64,000 bases of DNA from Clostridia bacterium (GTDB taxonomy: Bacteria; Bacillota; Clostridia; Oscillospirales; Acutalibacteraceae): positions 62,001 through 126,000 of the forward strand of contig JAFQON010000041.1 of assembly GCA_017403185.1 (NCBI GenBank), given 5' to 3'. The notes below the pieces were generated by a model, which was not told where the DNA came from, did not search any database, and saw nothing but the letters and a program-made list of their open reading frames with translations. Each line of letters opens with the position of its first letter. Positions within the stretch are counted from its first letter, which is position 1. Position numbers and translations under genes: made by a program. Shown piece by piece: positions 16,235 through 23,916 of the stretch.

Positions 16235-16459
16235 TTATCTGAAATCAAATAATTCCTTCGGGGTTATTTCAAGAACCTCGCAGAGCTTGAAAATAACATC
16301 AAACGATACACCTACCTTCCCGAGCTCAATGGCACTTATGTGGCTTCTGTCAATATCAGCAAGCTCTGCCAGCTGAAGCTGAGTCAGCTTTTTCTTTTTG
16401 CGGTAAAACACAACATTCAAACCGAATTTTTCATAAAGCTCTCTGTATTCCTGCTTCAA
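16235..16459 (-). CDS. XRE-family helix-turn-helix regulator, single domain
   Basis: 74 residues, one Cro/C1-type DNA-binding domain. LTQLQLAELADIDRSHISAI is the helix-turn-helix, and FDVIFKLCEVLEITPKELF is the usual closing helix pair. It starts at TTG 16459, behind a GGGGGGATT ribosome binding site. It is monocistronic and lies divergent from the promoter at 16542, so it may control that transcript. No effector domain is present. Confidence 0.85.
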   Translation of the reverse strand: MKQEYRELYEKFGLNVVFYRKKKKLTQLQLAELADIDRSHISAIELGKVGVSFDVIFKLCEVLEITPKELFDFR

Positions 16460-16541
16460 AATAATCCCCCCAATAATTCTTTATTTATATTTTAGGGCGA
16501 CTTACACAAATAATAAACCTTGTCACAGTCTCATAACGCTA

Positions 16542-16570
16542 TTGACACAAGTCAAATGTTGGGGTATAAT
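16542..16570 (+). promoter_or_regulatory. Consensus sigma-A promoter
   Basis: A perfect TTGACA and a perfect TATAAT with 17 bases between, in the intergenic region divergent from the XRE regulator. It should drive a strong transcript covering the 33-residue frame at 16663 and the membrane protein at 16798. Confidence 0.85.
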
Positions 16571-16662
16571 AGTCAAAACACTCGAAATGCGTAAAATGAG
16601 CAAGAATTTTGCGCGGTATCTGTTGTGTTATTTCTATTTTGAAAAGAAAAGGGGATTTTATT

Positions 16663-16764
16663 ATGTTTTGTAATAAAGCTTACTGTCATAAGTATTTGTT
16701 CATTTTTGTTACTGTATATCCCGAAGCATATATATATAATCCCTATGACACAAAAAATATATAA
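16663..16764 (+). CDS. Small open reading frame, 33 residues
   Basis: The frame begins MFCNKAYCHKYLFIFVTVYP and is rich in Tyr, Phe and Cys. It sits behind AAAAGGGG with proper spacing and about 90 bases after a consensus promoter. The peptide is hydrophobic in its middle and has two Cys close to the start. It could be a real small protein, a leader peptide for the next gene, or chance. No family is recognised. Confidence 0.4.
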   Translation: MFCNKAYCHKYLFIFVTVYPEAYIYNPYDTKNI

Positions 16765-16797
16765 TGTTACTCATAAAACCCAAAAGGAGAAATACAT

Positions 16798-17109
16798 ATG
16801 GTTATGACAAAATACGCCTGGATGTTTACAAAATACGGTTGGATTGCGCTTATGGTGATTTCGGTTCTTGCTGTTGCAGTGTTGTTGATTCTGAACTCTT
16901 CAAAAAAATCATCCGTCAAATCCAAGAAAAAATTCAAAATACTGACAGCGATATTTCTTGTGATTGCACTTGTTGCAGGCTTTTTCTCGTTCGGATACCC
17001 CGCGCTCAAAGACTCTCAGTCAGAAAGAAAATATGAAGACCTTGAGGATTGGGAAAAGGAAAATGCCAAGTGGGCATATCAGGTTCAGCAGGAAATCAAC
17101 GAAAAATAA
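16798..17109 (+). CDS. Small two-TM membrane protein, unknown function
   Basis: 103 residues: a first membrane helix (about 14-34), a basic loop rich in Lys and Ser, a second membrane helix (about 46-66), then an acidic amphipathic tail (YEDLEDWEKENAKWAYQVQQEI) likely to form a helix. AAAAGGAG precedes the ATG. It follows the 33-residue frame on the transcript from the consensus promoter. Function unknown. Confidence 0.65.
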   Translation: MVMTKYAWMFTKYGWIALMVISVLAVAVLLILNSSKKSSVKSKKKFKILTAIFLVIALVAGFFSFGYPALKDSQSERKYEDLEDWEKENAKWAYQVQQEINEK

Positions 17110-17110
17110 C

Positions 17111-17146
17111 AAACAAAAAACGGAGCAGAATAATCTGCTCCGTTTG
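17111..17146. terminator. Bidirectional terminator
   Basis: CGGAGCAGA and TCTGCTCCG form a 9-pair stem with an ATAA loop. It lies between convergent genes, with a good T-run on the minus strand for the rubrerythrin operon and a weaker one on the plus strand. Confidence 0.8.
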
Positions 17147-17166
17147 TTCATTTATAGGGTAGGGGA

Positions 17167-17712
17167 TTAACCGAAATATCTCTCAAGAAGACCCTGGAAT
17201 GCCTTGCCGTGTCTTGCTTCGTCACGAGCCATTTCGTGAACGGTGTCGTGGATAGCATCAAGACCCTGCTCCTTAGCCATCTTTGCAAGCTCAAACTTGC
17301 CTGCTGTTGCGCCGTTTTCTGCGTCAACTCTCATCTCGAGGTTCTTCTTTGTGCTGTCAGTGATAACTTCGCCGAGAAGCTCTGCAAACTTTGCTGCGTG
17401 CTCTGCTTCTTCGTAAGCTGCTTTTTCCCAGTAAAGACCGATTTCGGGGTAGCCTTCACGGTGAGCAACTCTTGCCATTGCAAGGTACATACCTACTTCC
17501 GAGCACTCGCCTTCAAAGTTAGCTCTGAGACCGTCGATGATTTCCTGGCTTACGCCCTTTGCAACGCCTACAACATGCTCTGCAGCCCATGACATTTCGC
17601 CTGACTTCTGCTCATTGAACTTCTCTGCAGGAACCTTGCACTGGGGGCAGAATTCGGGAGCCGAATCACCTTCGTGAACATAACCGCAAACTGAACATAC
17701 AAACTTTTTCAT
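17167..17712 (-). CDS. Reverse rubrerythrin / NADH peroxidase
   Basis: 181 residues. The rubredoxin-like zinc/iron ribbon is N-terminal (CSVCGYV, then FCPQCKVP, residues 5-30). The diiron ferritin-like domain follows ([21 protein letters not shown], then EEAEHAAKF, and a second [13 protein letters not shown]). In classical rubrerythrin the rubredoxin domain is C-terminal, so this is the reversed type known in Clostridia as an NADH-dependent hydrogen peroxide reductase. ATG 17712 has GGAGG upstream; the longer frame runs into the preceding gene. It lies 46 bases behind a PerR-type gene, forming a peroxide-defence operon. Confidence 0.92.
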   Translation of the reverse strand: MKKFVCSVCGYVHEGDSAPEFCPQCKVPAEKFNEQKSGEMSWAAEHVVGVAKGVSQEIIDGLRANFEGECSEVGMYLAMARVAHREGYPEIGLYWEKAAYEEAEHAAKFAELLGEVITDSTKKNLEMRVDAENGATAGKFELAKMAKEQGLDAIHDTVHEMARDEARHGKAFQGLLERYFG

Positions 17713-17758
17713 AACATTTTTCCTCCAAAATTTAAATTTAATTTTTGTCGATTTATGA

Positions 17759-18148
17759 TTATCCCGCTTGTTTTGAACAAGAAGGACAATATCCTGTGAA
17801 TAATACCGAGTGTGAAACGATTTTTCCGTCAAAGGACTCGGCGGCCTTTTGGCATAATCCGCAATCATCGTTCAGAAAGATATCAAATACTCCGCCGCAA
17901 TCAAGGCAGGTGAGGTGATAATGAAGGTTGATGTTGCCGTCATATCTTTTGGTGGTGCCTGATTCAATGCGTATTATCTTTCCGTCGGATTCAAGCTGTG
18001 CAAGGTTTCTGTAAACCGTTGCAAGGCTTAGTGCGGGAATCTGAGGCTTTAATGAGAAGTACAAATCTTCAGCCGTGGGGTGGTCGTATCTTGAACAAAG
18101 ATTTTCAAGAATTGCATCACGCTGCTTGCTGTGCCGCTGTGCCTGCAT
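17759..18148 (-). CDS. perR: Fur-family peroxide/metal regulator (PerR-like)
   Basis: 129 residues. A winged helix ([28 protein letters not shown] is the Fur-family DNA-binding signature) is followed by the dimerisation and metal domain with [11 protein letters not shown] and a C-terminal CPSC, the structural zinc site of PerR. ATG 18148 is chosen because AGGAG is 8 bases away. The neighbouring rubrerythrin and the operator overlapping the start region fit an autoregulated peroxide sensor. Fur or Zur cannot be strictly excluded from sequence. Confidence 0.85.
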   Translation of the reverse strand: MQAQRHSKQRDAILENLCSRYDHPTAEDLYFSLKPQIPALSLATVYRNLAQLESDGKIIRIESGTTKRYDGNINLHYHLTCLDCGGVFDIFLNDDCGLCQKAAESFDGKIVSHSVLFTGYCPSCSKQAG

Positions 18149-18167
18149 TCGTCTCACTCCTTTCGTT

Positions 18168-18186
18168 AACGATAATCGTTATCGTT
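18168..18186 (-). promoter_or_regulatory. Fur/PerR-type operator
   Basis: AACGATAATCGTTATCGTT is a near-palindrome with the GATAAT...ATTATC-like spacing of Fur-family boxes. It lies just downstream of the -10, between promoter and gene, where a bound repressor would block transcription. Confidence 0.65.
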
Positions 18187-18192
18187 AGCATT

Positions 18193-18221
18193 ATTATAGC
18201 GTGCAGATTTCGTTTTGTCAA
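18193..18221 (-). promoter_or_regulatory. Sigma-A promoter of the perR-rubrerythrin operon
   Basis: On the minus strand, perfect TTGACA (18216-18221) and perfect TATAAT (18193-18198) are separated by 17 bases. The Fur-type operator follows directly. Confidence 0.85.
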
Positions 18222-18254
18222 TAGTTTTTTTAAAATTTTTTTGGAATTTTTTGC

Positions 18255-18292
18255 GCAAAAAAAGCCTGTGCGGTTTGTTACGCACAGGCTTT
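18255..18292 (-). terminator. Terminator after the small membrane protein gene
   Basis: AAAGCCTGTGCG and CGCACAGGCTTT form a perfect 12-pair stem with a T-run on the minus strand. Confidence 0.88.
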
Positions 18293-18298
18293 AAAATA

Positions 18299-18517
18299 TT
18301 AATACATCTCCATATGTGCTCTGATAGCTTCCTTTGCAAACTCAAATAATTCTTTATAATCAAGAGTTAAAATGTATTCAAATATCTCTTCATAAAATTC
18401 AGGGTCAAAGAATGACGGAAGAGCATGAAGCCCCATTCCGATAACAGCTACAAGAAAACATAAAACAAATATCGGCCCCGCAGTGACAACAATAATAATC
18501 GTTCCTAACAGATTCAT
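18299..18517 (-). CDS. Small membrane protein, unknown function
   Basis: 72 residues: one long hydrophobic segment (about 5-32) and an acidic amphipathic tail (PEFYEEIFEYILTLDYKELFEFAKEAI). GGAGG precedes the ATG, with its own promoter and terminator, so it is a complete transcription unit. CTCC-AAAAA-GGAG at the 5' end of the message can fold over the ribosome binding site. No family is recognised. Confidence 0.6.
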   Translation of the reverse strand: MNLLGTIIIVVTAGPIFVLCFLVAVIGMGLHALPSFFDPEFYEEIFEYILTLDYKELFEFAKEAIRAHMEMY

Positions 18518-18540
18518 TGAAATTACCTCCTTTTTGGAGA

Positions 18541-18569
18541 ATTATATCAAACAGGGTGAGGAGTGTCAA
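18541..18569 (-). promoter_or_regulatory. Sigma-A promoter of the 72-residue membrane protein gene
   Basis: On the minus strand, TTGACA (18564-18569) and TATAAT (18541-18546) are 17 bases apart. The message would start within a few bases of the SD-sequestering CTCC. Confidence 0.8.
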
Positions 18570-18631
18570 CAAACTGCGGTTTACATTTATGTAAATTTCG
18601 CTTTGCGTTTTCAGGTTGCATTAAATAACCA

Positions 18632-18686
18632 ACCGAATACAGCGTAATAATTGCAATCCGTTTGAAATTCGGTTATCATTTCGGTT
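18632..18686 (+). promoter_or_regulatory. Candidate LytTR operator repeats
   Basis: TTCGGTT occurs at 18668-18674 and again at 18680-18686, a direct repeat with a 12-base period. An inverted partner ACCGAAT lies at 18632-18638. All sit just upstream of the LytTR gene, where autoregulatory sites of LytTR systems are usually found. Confidence 0.4.
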
Positions 18687-18701
18687 GTAAGGAGGCTTCT
18701 T

Positions 18702-19136
18702 ATGAAATTCAGATTGATTATCGATAAAAACCGTGAAGAGGAAGTGATAGTTTATTCTCATAACAAAACAAAGCTGACCGATGAAATCGAGAAACTCGTT
18801 GAAAACGATTCGGCAGAGCTTATCGGGTATATTGAAAGAGAAATGTATAAAATCCGATTGTCTGAGGTTTGCTGTTTTGTTGCGGAAAATAATAATGTAT
18901 ATGCAATAACTGATGTAAACAGACTCAGAGTGAAACAACGCTTATATCAGCTTGAAGAAATGCTCGGTGATGATTATTTAAAAATCAATCAGTCCTGTAT
19001 TGTCAAGGTCAAAGAAATACGCAAGTTTGATGCCTCGCTTTCAGGCGCACTAAGAGTAACTCTCAAAAACGGATATTCAGATTATGTGTCAAGACGAAAT
19101 ATCAAAAAAGTTAAAGAAAGGTTAGGTGTTAAATGA
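18702..19136 (+). CDS. LytTR-domain DNA-binding regulator
   Basis: 144 residues. A short N-terminal region is followed by a LytTR DNA-binding domain from about residue 40. IRLSEVCCFVAENNNVYAIT, LYQLEEMLGDDYLKINQSCIVK and the closing VTLKNGYSDYVSRRNIKKVKERL are the expected strands and helix. There is no receiver domain. The gene overlaps a DUF3021 membrane protein by ATGA, the arrangement of LytTR regulatory systems in which the membrane protein restrains the regulator. Targets are unknown. Confidence 0.9.
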   Translation: MKFRLIIDKNREEEVIVYSHNKTKLTDEIEKLVENDSAELIGYIEREMYKIRLSEVCCFVAENNNVYAITDVNRLRVKQRLYQLEEMLGDDYLKINQSCIVKVKEIRKFDASLSGALRVTLKNGYSDYVSRRNIKKVKERLGVK

Positions 19137-19552
19137 TGAATAAATATTTAAAGGAATTTTTTCTCAGAGGAATGATGTTCGGCGGGTTTGGACCGATTAT
19201 ATTGGGGATAATATATTTTGTGCTTTCAAAATCATTAAGTGATTTTTCGCTCGGCGGTTCTGAGGTTTTTCTCGGGATTGTTTCAATTTATCTTCTTGCT
19301 TTTGTTCATGCAGGTGCCAGTGTGTTTAATCAGATTGAGCATTGGTCGATAGCAAAATCCCTTTTATGTCATTTCAGTTCACTTTATGTTGCATATGTTG
19401 TTTGCTATATCGCAAACTCATGGATACCGTTTGATTGGGGAGTTATAGGAATCTTTACTGCGATTTTTGTTGTGCTGTATTTTATTATATGGTTTACCGT
19501 TTACTTTATTGTGAAAGCAACAGAGAAAAGATTGAACGCAACCTTAAAATGA
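19133..19552 (+). CDS. DUF3021 membrane protein, partner of the LytTR regulator
   Basis: 139 residues, four membrane helices (about 14-32, 43-63, 76-95 and 102-127) and a basic C-terminal tail. The layout and position directly after a LytTR gene match the DUF3021 family. In known LytTR regulatory systems (for example HdrRM and BrsRM of streptococci) the membrane protein inhibits its regulator; the same role here is inference from the pairing. Two consecutive ATG codons occur at the start. Confidence 0.85.
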   Translation: MMNKYLKEFFLRGMMFGGFGPIILGIIYFVLSKSLSDFSLGGSEVFLGIVSIYLLAFVHAGASVFNQIEHWSIAKSLLCHFSSLYVAYVVCYIANSWIPFDWGVIGIFTAIFVVLYFIIWFTVYFIVKATEKRLNATLK

Positions 19553-19555
19553 AAG

Positions 19556-19590
19556 TAAAAAGACAAGGCGGTTATCCGTCTTGTCTTTTT
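19556..19590. terminator. Terminator between convergent genes
   Basis: AAAAGACAAGGCGG and CCGTCTTGTCTTTT form a stem, followed by T residues on the plus strand. It overlaps the last codons of the leftward acetyltransferase gene. Confidence 0.75.
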
Positions 19591-20060
19591 GCAAATTCCG
19601 TGAGTTTGTTGCCTGCCATGCGGTAGGTTGTCCATTCATCCATAGGCGTTGCACCGAGTGATAAATAAAAGTCGATGCTCGGTTTATTCCAGTCAAGGCA
19701 GCACCATTCAAGCCTGCCGCAGTCTCTTTCAACCGCAATTTCGGCAAGCTTTTTCAGCAGAGATTTGCCGTAGCCCTTGCCTCTGTATTCAGGCAGCACA
19801 AACAAATCCTCAAGGTAAATTCCTGCTCTGCCGAGAAAGGTTGAAAAGTTATGAAAGAACAGTGCAAAACCAACCTTTTTGCCGTTTTCAACAGCAAAAA
19901 CAACCTCGGCTTTTTTCTTCTCAAAAAGCCATTCCTTCAGCAATTCGGGTGTGGCAACAACCTCGTCAAGCATGTTTTCATATTCCGCAAGCCTTGTGAT
20001 AAAATCAAGAATGGTTCCTACATCATCTTCGGTTGCGTATGTAATTTCAAAATCATTCAT
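19572..20060 (-). CDS. GNAT acetyltransferase, diamine N-acetyltransferase-like
   Basis: 162 residues with the GNAT fold. YLEDLFVLPEYRGKGYGKSL is the acetyl-CoA-binding motif A, and RLEWCCLDWNKPSIDFYLSLGA with MDEWTTYRM matches the spermidine/spermine (or thialysine) acetyltransferase branch. It would acetylate a polyamine or small amine with acetyl-CoA in the cytoplasm. It is monocistronic. Exact substrate uncertain. Confidence 0.85.
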   Translation of the reverse strand: MNDFEITYATEDDVGTILDFITRLAEYENMLDEVVATPELLKEWLFEKKKAEVVFAVENGKKVGFALFFHNFSTFLGRAGIYLEDLFVLPEYRGKGYGKSLLKKLAEIAVERDCGRLEWCCLDWNKPSIDFYLSLGATPMDEWTTYRMAGNKLTEFAKRQDG

Positions 20061-20138
20061 ATATCATCACCCGGAAATAATATAACATTATATTGCGTTT
20101 TTTGCAACAAATTAATCGATTTTAAGGATGCTTCGTGT

Positions 20139-20231
20139 ATGATTGATCAGACAAACAAGCCTGAAACCCGGATTACTCTTAACACAAACGGAACAGCCGC
20201 AAAGGATGATTTTGTCAGCGGGCAAGCTTAA
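20139..20231 (+). CDS. Possible small reading frame, 30 residues
   Basis: The frame starts MIDQTNKPETRITLNTNGTA and ends in SGQA. An AAGG lies about 12 bases upstream, farther than usual. The intergenic stretch 20061-20261 otherwise shows nothing recognisable. It may be a gene fragment or chance. Confidence 0.2.
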   Translation: MIDQTNKPETRITLNTNGTAAKDDFVSGQA

Positions 20232-20261
20232 AGTTTGTCCGTCTTATTTTTTCTTTTGCTG

Positions 20262-20289
20262 TTGACTTTTTTTATTAATATGGTATACT
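20262..20289 (+). promoter_or_regulatory. Promoter of the pyrimidine operon
   Basis: TTGACT and TATACT with 16 bases between, plus a TG one base before the -10. Only 30 bases separate it from pyrC, too short for a PyrR attenuator, and no terminator-antiterminator pair is visible. Confidence 0.7.
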
Positions 20290-20319
20290 TAATAAAGTAA
20301 CTGATGAAAGGGTTAGACC

Positions 20320-21555
20320 ATGAGTTTTACTGTAAAGGGTTGTAAAATAAACGGGCAGGGCAATTCTGCTGATATATTTGTTTCAGGCGGCGTCTTCGGC
20401 GGTGCCTGTGATACCGTTTTTGAATTTAATAATTGTGCTGTTTTTCCCGGCTTTATTGATGTTCATGTTCATCTCAGAGAGCCGGGATTTTCTTATAAAG
20501 AAACGATAAAAACGGGCACAAAAGCCTGCGCAAGGGGCGGCTACACAACCGTTTGTTCAATGCCCAATCTGAATCCTGTGCCCGACAGCGCCGAGCATCT
20601 CAATGCACAGCTTGAACTGATAAAAAGCGGTGCGGTGATGAATGTTGCACCCTACGGCTCGATAACAGTCGGTCAGAATGGTGAAAAGCTCTCCGATATG
20701 GCGGCTATGACGCCTTATGTGTGTGCTTTCTCCGATGACGGCAAGGGCGTGCAGAGTGAGGATATGATGCGTGAAGCGATGATAACCGCAAAGTCGCTCG
20801 GCAAAATGATCGTTGCCCACTGTGAAGATAATTCATTGCTTAACGGCGGATATATTCATGCAGGCAAATATGCGGCTGAGCACGGTCACAGAGGAATCTG
20901 CTCCGAAAGCGAATGGAAGCCCATTGAGCGTGACCTTAAATTAGCTGCCGAAACAGGCTGTGCATACCATGTGTGCCACATCTCAACAAAAGAGAGTGTT
21001 GACCTTATCCGCAAAGCAAAGGCTGCAGGCGTTGATGTTACCTGCGAAACAGCTCCGCACTATCTTATTCTCAGCGATAAGGATTTGCAGGAGCACGGCA
21101 GATTCAAAATGAATCCGCCCCTGCGTGACGAAAGTGACAGACTTGCTCTTATCGAGGGCATCTGTGACGGCACAATCGATATGATTGCCACCGACCACGC
21201 ACCCCATTCTGCCGAAGAAAAGGGCAGGGGTCTTGAAAAAAGCGCAATGGGAATAACAGGCATTGAAACAGCCTTCCCTTTGCTTTACACACATCTTGTA
21301 AAAGAAAAAATCATAACTCTTGATAAGCTCATCGAGCTTATGAGCACAAATCCCGCAAAGCGTTTCGGCTTTGATAACTCAATTGAAAACGGCAATTTCA
21401 ACGTGTTTGATTTAAACAGCAAATATACAATTAATCCCGATGATTTTCTTTCAAAGGGCAGAGCAACTCCGTTTGAAGGGTATGAAGTATACGGCGAATG
21501 TGTTATGACCGTATGCGGCGGAAAAATAGCTTGGAAGAAGGGAGAAGACAAATGA
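20320..21555 (+). CDS. pyrC: Dihydroorotase
   Basis: 411 residues, class I dihydroorotase, which closes carbamoyl-aspartate to dihydroorotate. The metal-binding DVHVHLREPG (about 47) and a C-terminal IATDHAPHS motif (about 290) are present, with the usual GGYTTVCSMPNL segment between. It is the first gene of a seven-gene operon, and its stop overlaps the next start (ATGA). Confidence 0.96.
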   Translation: MSFTVKGCKINGQGNSADIFVSGGVFGGACDTVFEFNNCAVFPGFIDVHVHLREPGFSYKETIKTGTKACARGGYTTVCSMPNLNPVPDSAEHLNAQLELIKSGAVMNVAPYGSITVGQNGEKLSDMAAMTPYVCAFSDDGKGVQSEDMMREAMITAKSLGKMIVAHCEDNSLLNGGYIHAGKYAAEHGHRGICSESEWKPIERDLKLAAETGCAYHVCHISTKESVDLIRKAKAAGVDVTCETAPHYLILSDKDLQEHGRFKMNPPLRDESDRLALIEGICDGTIDMIATDHAPHSAEEKGRGLEKSAMGITGIETAFPLLYTHLVKEKIITLDKLIELMSTNPAKRFGFDNSIENGNFNVFDLNSKYTINPDDFLSKGRATPFEGYEVYGECVMTVCGGKIAWKKGEDK

Positions 21556-22283
21556 ACAGAGGAATATATGAAATAATCGAAAACAAACCCCTGACCAAAG
21601 ATATTTATGAGATGAAGCTTGCGGGCGAAACCTCTCATATTACCGCACCGGGTCAGTTTATAAATATTCTTCTTGAAGGCTTTTATCTTCGCAGACCCAT
21701 CTCAATCTGCGATTACGACGACAAAACAATAACAATAATTTATAAGGTGGTCGGTCACGGCACAGAGGCAATGGCAAGGCTTTCAAAAGGTGAAAAGCTC
21801 GATATTCTCTGCGGTCTCGGCAACGGCTTTGACACTTCAAAGAGTGGCAAAAAAGCAGTGCTCATCGGCGGCGGGGTAGGCGTGCCCCCGATGTATAATC
21901 TCTGCAAAAAATTGCTTGCTGAGGGCAAAGAAGTTTCTGTTATTCTCGGCTTCAACACAGCAAGCGAAATTTTCTATAAAGAAGAATTTGAAGCGCTCGG
22001 CGCAAAGGTTTATGTTTCAACCGTTGACGGCAGCGAGGGTGTAAAAGGCTTTGTTACCGATGTGCTCAAAGACCTTGAATATGACTATTTCTTCACTTGC
22101 GGCCCGATGCCGATGTTCCGTGCAATCGAAAAGATTGCCGCAACGAGCGGTCAGTACAGCTTTGAGGAGCGTATGGGCTGCGGCTTCGGTGCCTGCATGG
22201 GATGCTCATGCAAAACAAAATACGGATATAAGAGAATCTGCAGGGACGGCCCCGTGCTTGAAAGGGAGGAGATAATATGGTAA
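21552..22283 (+). CDS. pyrK: Dihydroorotate dehydrogenase electron-transfer subunit
   Basis: 243 residues. An FAD-binding ferredoxin reductase-like fold (RRPISICDYD, then the nucleotide-binding GGGVGVPPMYNLCKKL) is followed by the [2Fe-2S] cysteine cluster CGFGACMGCSC with a later C near RICRDGP. It passes electrons from dihydroorotate to NAD via the PyrD partner. ATG 21552 is chosen because it overlaps the pyrC stop and lies behind AAGGGAGAAG. It overlaps pyrD by 7 bases. Confidence 0.95.
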   Translation: MNRGIYEIIENKPLTKDIYEMKLAGETSHITAPGQFINILLEGFYLRRPISICDYDDKTITIIYKVVGHGTEAMARLSKGEKLDILCGLGNGFDTSKSGKKAVLIGGGVGVPPMYNLCKKLLAEGKEVSVILGFNTASEIFYKEEFEALGAKVYVSTVDGSEGVKGFVTDVLKDLEYDYFFTCGPMPMFRAIEKIAATSGQYSFEERMGCGFGACMGCSCKTKYGYKRICRDGPVLEREEIIW

Positions 22284-23194
22284 ACACAAAGGTTAATCTT
22301 TGCGGAATTGAGCTTGATAACCCCGTTATTCCCGCTTCGGGCACCTTTGGTTTCGGCTACGAATTTGCAGAGCTTTATGATATCAACTGCCTTGGAACTT
22401 TTTCGTTCAAGGGCACAACAAAGGATGCGCGCTTCGGCAATCCCACTCCCAGAATTGCAGAGTGTGACAGCGGCATGATAAATGCTGTCGGTTTGCAGAA
22501 TCCCGGCGTTGAAACGGTTATAAGCCACGAGCTTCCCGAACTGAAAAAATGCTTTTCAAAGCCCGTTATGGCGAATGTAAGCGGTTTTTCAATTGAAGAT
22601 TATGCTTACACCTGCGAAAAACTTGATAAAGAAGAGCAGGTCGGTTGGCTTGAGGTTAATATAAGCTGCCCCAATGTTCATGGCGGCGGTATGAGCTTCG
22701 GCACATCGCCCGAGGCGGCAGCAGAGGTCACAAAAGCAGTTAAGGCGGTAACGACAAAGCCTGTGATTATCAAGCTTTCACCGAATGTTACCGATATCGT
22801 TTCAATTGCAAAGGCTTGTGAGGAAGCCGGTGCAGACGGCGTGAGCCTTATAAATACTCTTCTCGGCATGAGAATTGATCTGAAAACAGGAAAACCCGTT
22901 ATTGCAAATAAAATGGGCGGATTTTCAGGCGCAGCAATAAAGCCCGTAGGCATAAGAATGGTTTATCAGGTCAGCAATGCCGTCAAAATTCCCGTTATCG
23001 GTATGGGCGGCGTTTCAAATGCAGAGGATGTAATTGAATATATTATGGCAGGCGCAACGGCCGTTGAGGTCGGCGCTGCAAATCTTGTCAATCCATATGC
23101 GAGCAAAGAGATTGTTGAAAATCTTCCTGCAGTCATGGCTAAATACGGTGTTAAAAATTTAATTGATATAAAAGGATGTGCACACAATGGGTAA
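22277..23194 (+). CDS. pyrD: Dihydroorotate dehydrogenase, class 1B catalytic subunit
   Basis: 305 residues, an FMN-dependent TIM barrel. The class 1 signature EVNISCPN carries the catalytic Cys, and the FMN phosphate loop GMGGVSNAEDVIEYIMAGATAV lies near the end. The adjacent pyrK shows that it is the NAD-linked 1B type. Starts inside the end of pyrK behind GGGAGGA and overlaps pyrF by 8 bases. Confidence 0.96.
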   Translation: MVNTKVNLCGIELDNPVIPASGTFGFGYEFAELYDINCLGTFSFKGTTKDARFGNPTPRIAECDSGMINAVGLQNPGVETVISHELPELKKCFSKPVMANVSGFSIEDYAYTCEKLDKEEQVGWLEVNISCPNVHGGGMSFGTSPEAAAEVTKAVKAVTTKPVIIKLSPNVTDIVSIAKACEEAGADGVSLINTLLGMRIDLKTGKPVIANKMGGFSGAAIKPVGIRMVYQVSNAVKIPVIGMGGVSNAEDVIEYIMAGATAVEVGAANLVNPYASKEIVENLPAVMAKYGVKNLIDIKGCAHNG

Positions 23195-23885
23195 AGATGT
23201 AATCGTAGCTTGCGATTTCAGCAGCAAGCAGGCAGTAATGGATTTTCTCGATAAGTTTACAGAGGAAAAGCCTTATGTAAAAATCGGCATGGAGCTTTTC
23301 TATGCGGAAGGTCCTTCAATTGTTAAGGAAATCAAGGCAAGAGGACACAAGATTTTTCTTGACCTCAAGCTTTGCGATATTCCCAACACAGTCAAGAAAG
23401 CCATGAGCGTGCTCAGCGGACTTGATGTTGACATGACAAATCTTCACGCAAGCGGCACAATTGAAATGATGCAGGCTGCACTTGAAGGTCTCACAAGACC
23501 CGACGGCACAAGACCTCTTCTTATCGCAGTAACTCAGCTCACCTCAACAAGTGAAGAAAGAATGAGGGAGCAGCTTCTTATTGATAAGCCTCTTGATGAG
23601 GTTGTTATGCACTACGCTTCAAATGCTGAAAAGGCAGGTCTTGACGGTGTCGTTTGCTCGCCTCTTGAAGCAGGCAAGGTTCACGACAGATGCGGTGCAA
23701 AATTCATCACCGTTACTCCCGGTGTACGCTTTGCAGACGGCGATATCGGTGACCAGGTAAGAGTTACCACTCCCGAAAAGGCAAAGGAGCTCGGCTCGGA
23801 CTACATCGTAGTCGGCAGACCCATCACAGCTGCCGAAGACCCCGTTGCGGCTTACAGAAGATGTGTTGCGGAATTCGTAGGTTAA
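23187..23885 (+). CDS. pyrF: Orotidine 5'-phosphate decarboxylase
   Basis: 232 residues, group 1 OMP decarboxylase. The catalytic block is FLDLKLCDIPNTV (Asp-x-Lys-x-x-Asp, about 60-72), and phosphate-binding GVRFADGD and VVGRPI loops follow. It makes UMP from OMP. ATG 23187 is preferred over GTG 23178 because AAAGGA at 23171-23176 is spaced for the former. Confidence 0.96.
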   Translation: MGKDVIVACDFSSKQAVMDFLDKFTEEKPYVKIGMELFYAEGPSIVKEIKARGHKIFLDLKLCDIPNTVKKAMSVLSGLDVDMTNLHASGTIEMMQAALEGLTRPDGTRPLLIAVTQLTSTSEERMREQLLIDKPLDEVVMHYASNAEKAGLDGVVCSPLEAGKVHDRCGAKFITVTPGVRFADGDIGDQVRVTTPEKAKELGSDYIVVGRPITAAEDPVAAYRRCVAEFVG

Positions 23886-23916
23886 TCAGTAAATAATTCT
23901 CAGGAGGTTAATATAT

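Noticed and set aside
16764-17036. 90-residue frame overlapping the small two-TM protein
   Set aside because: It is out of frame with the membrane protein that has the ribosome binding site and credible helices.
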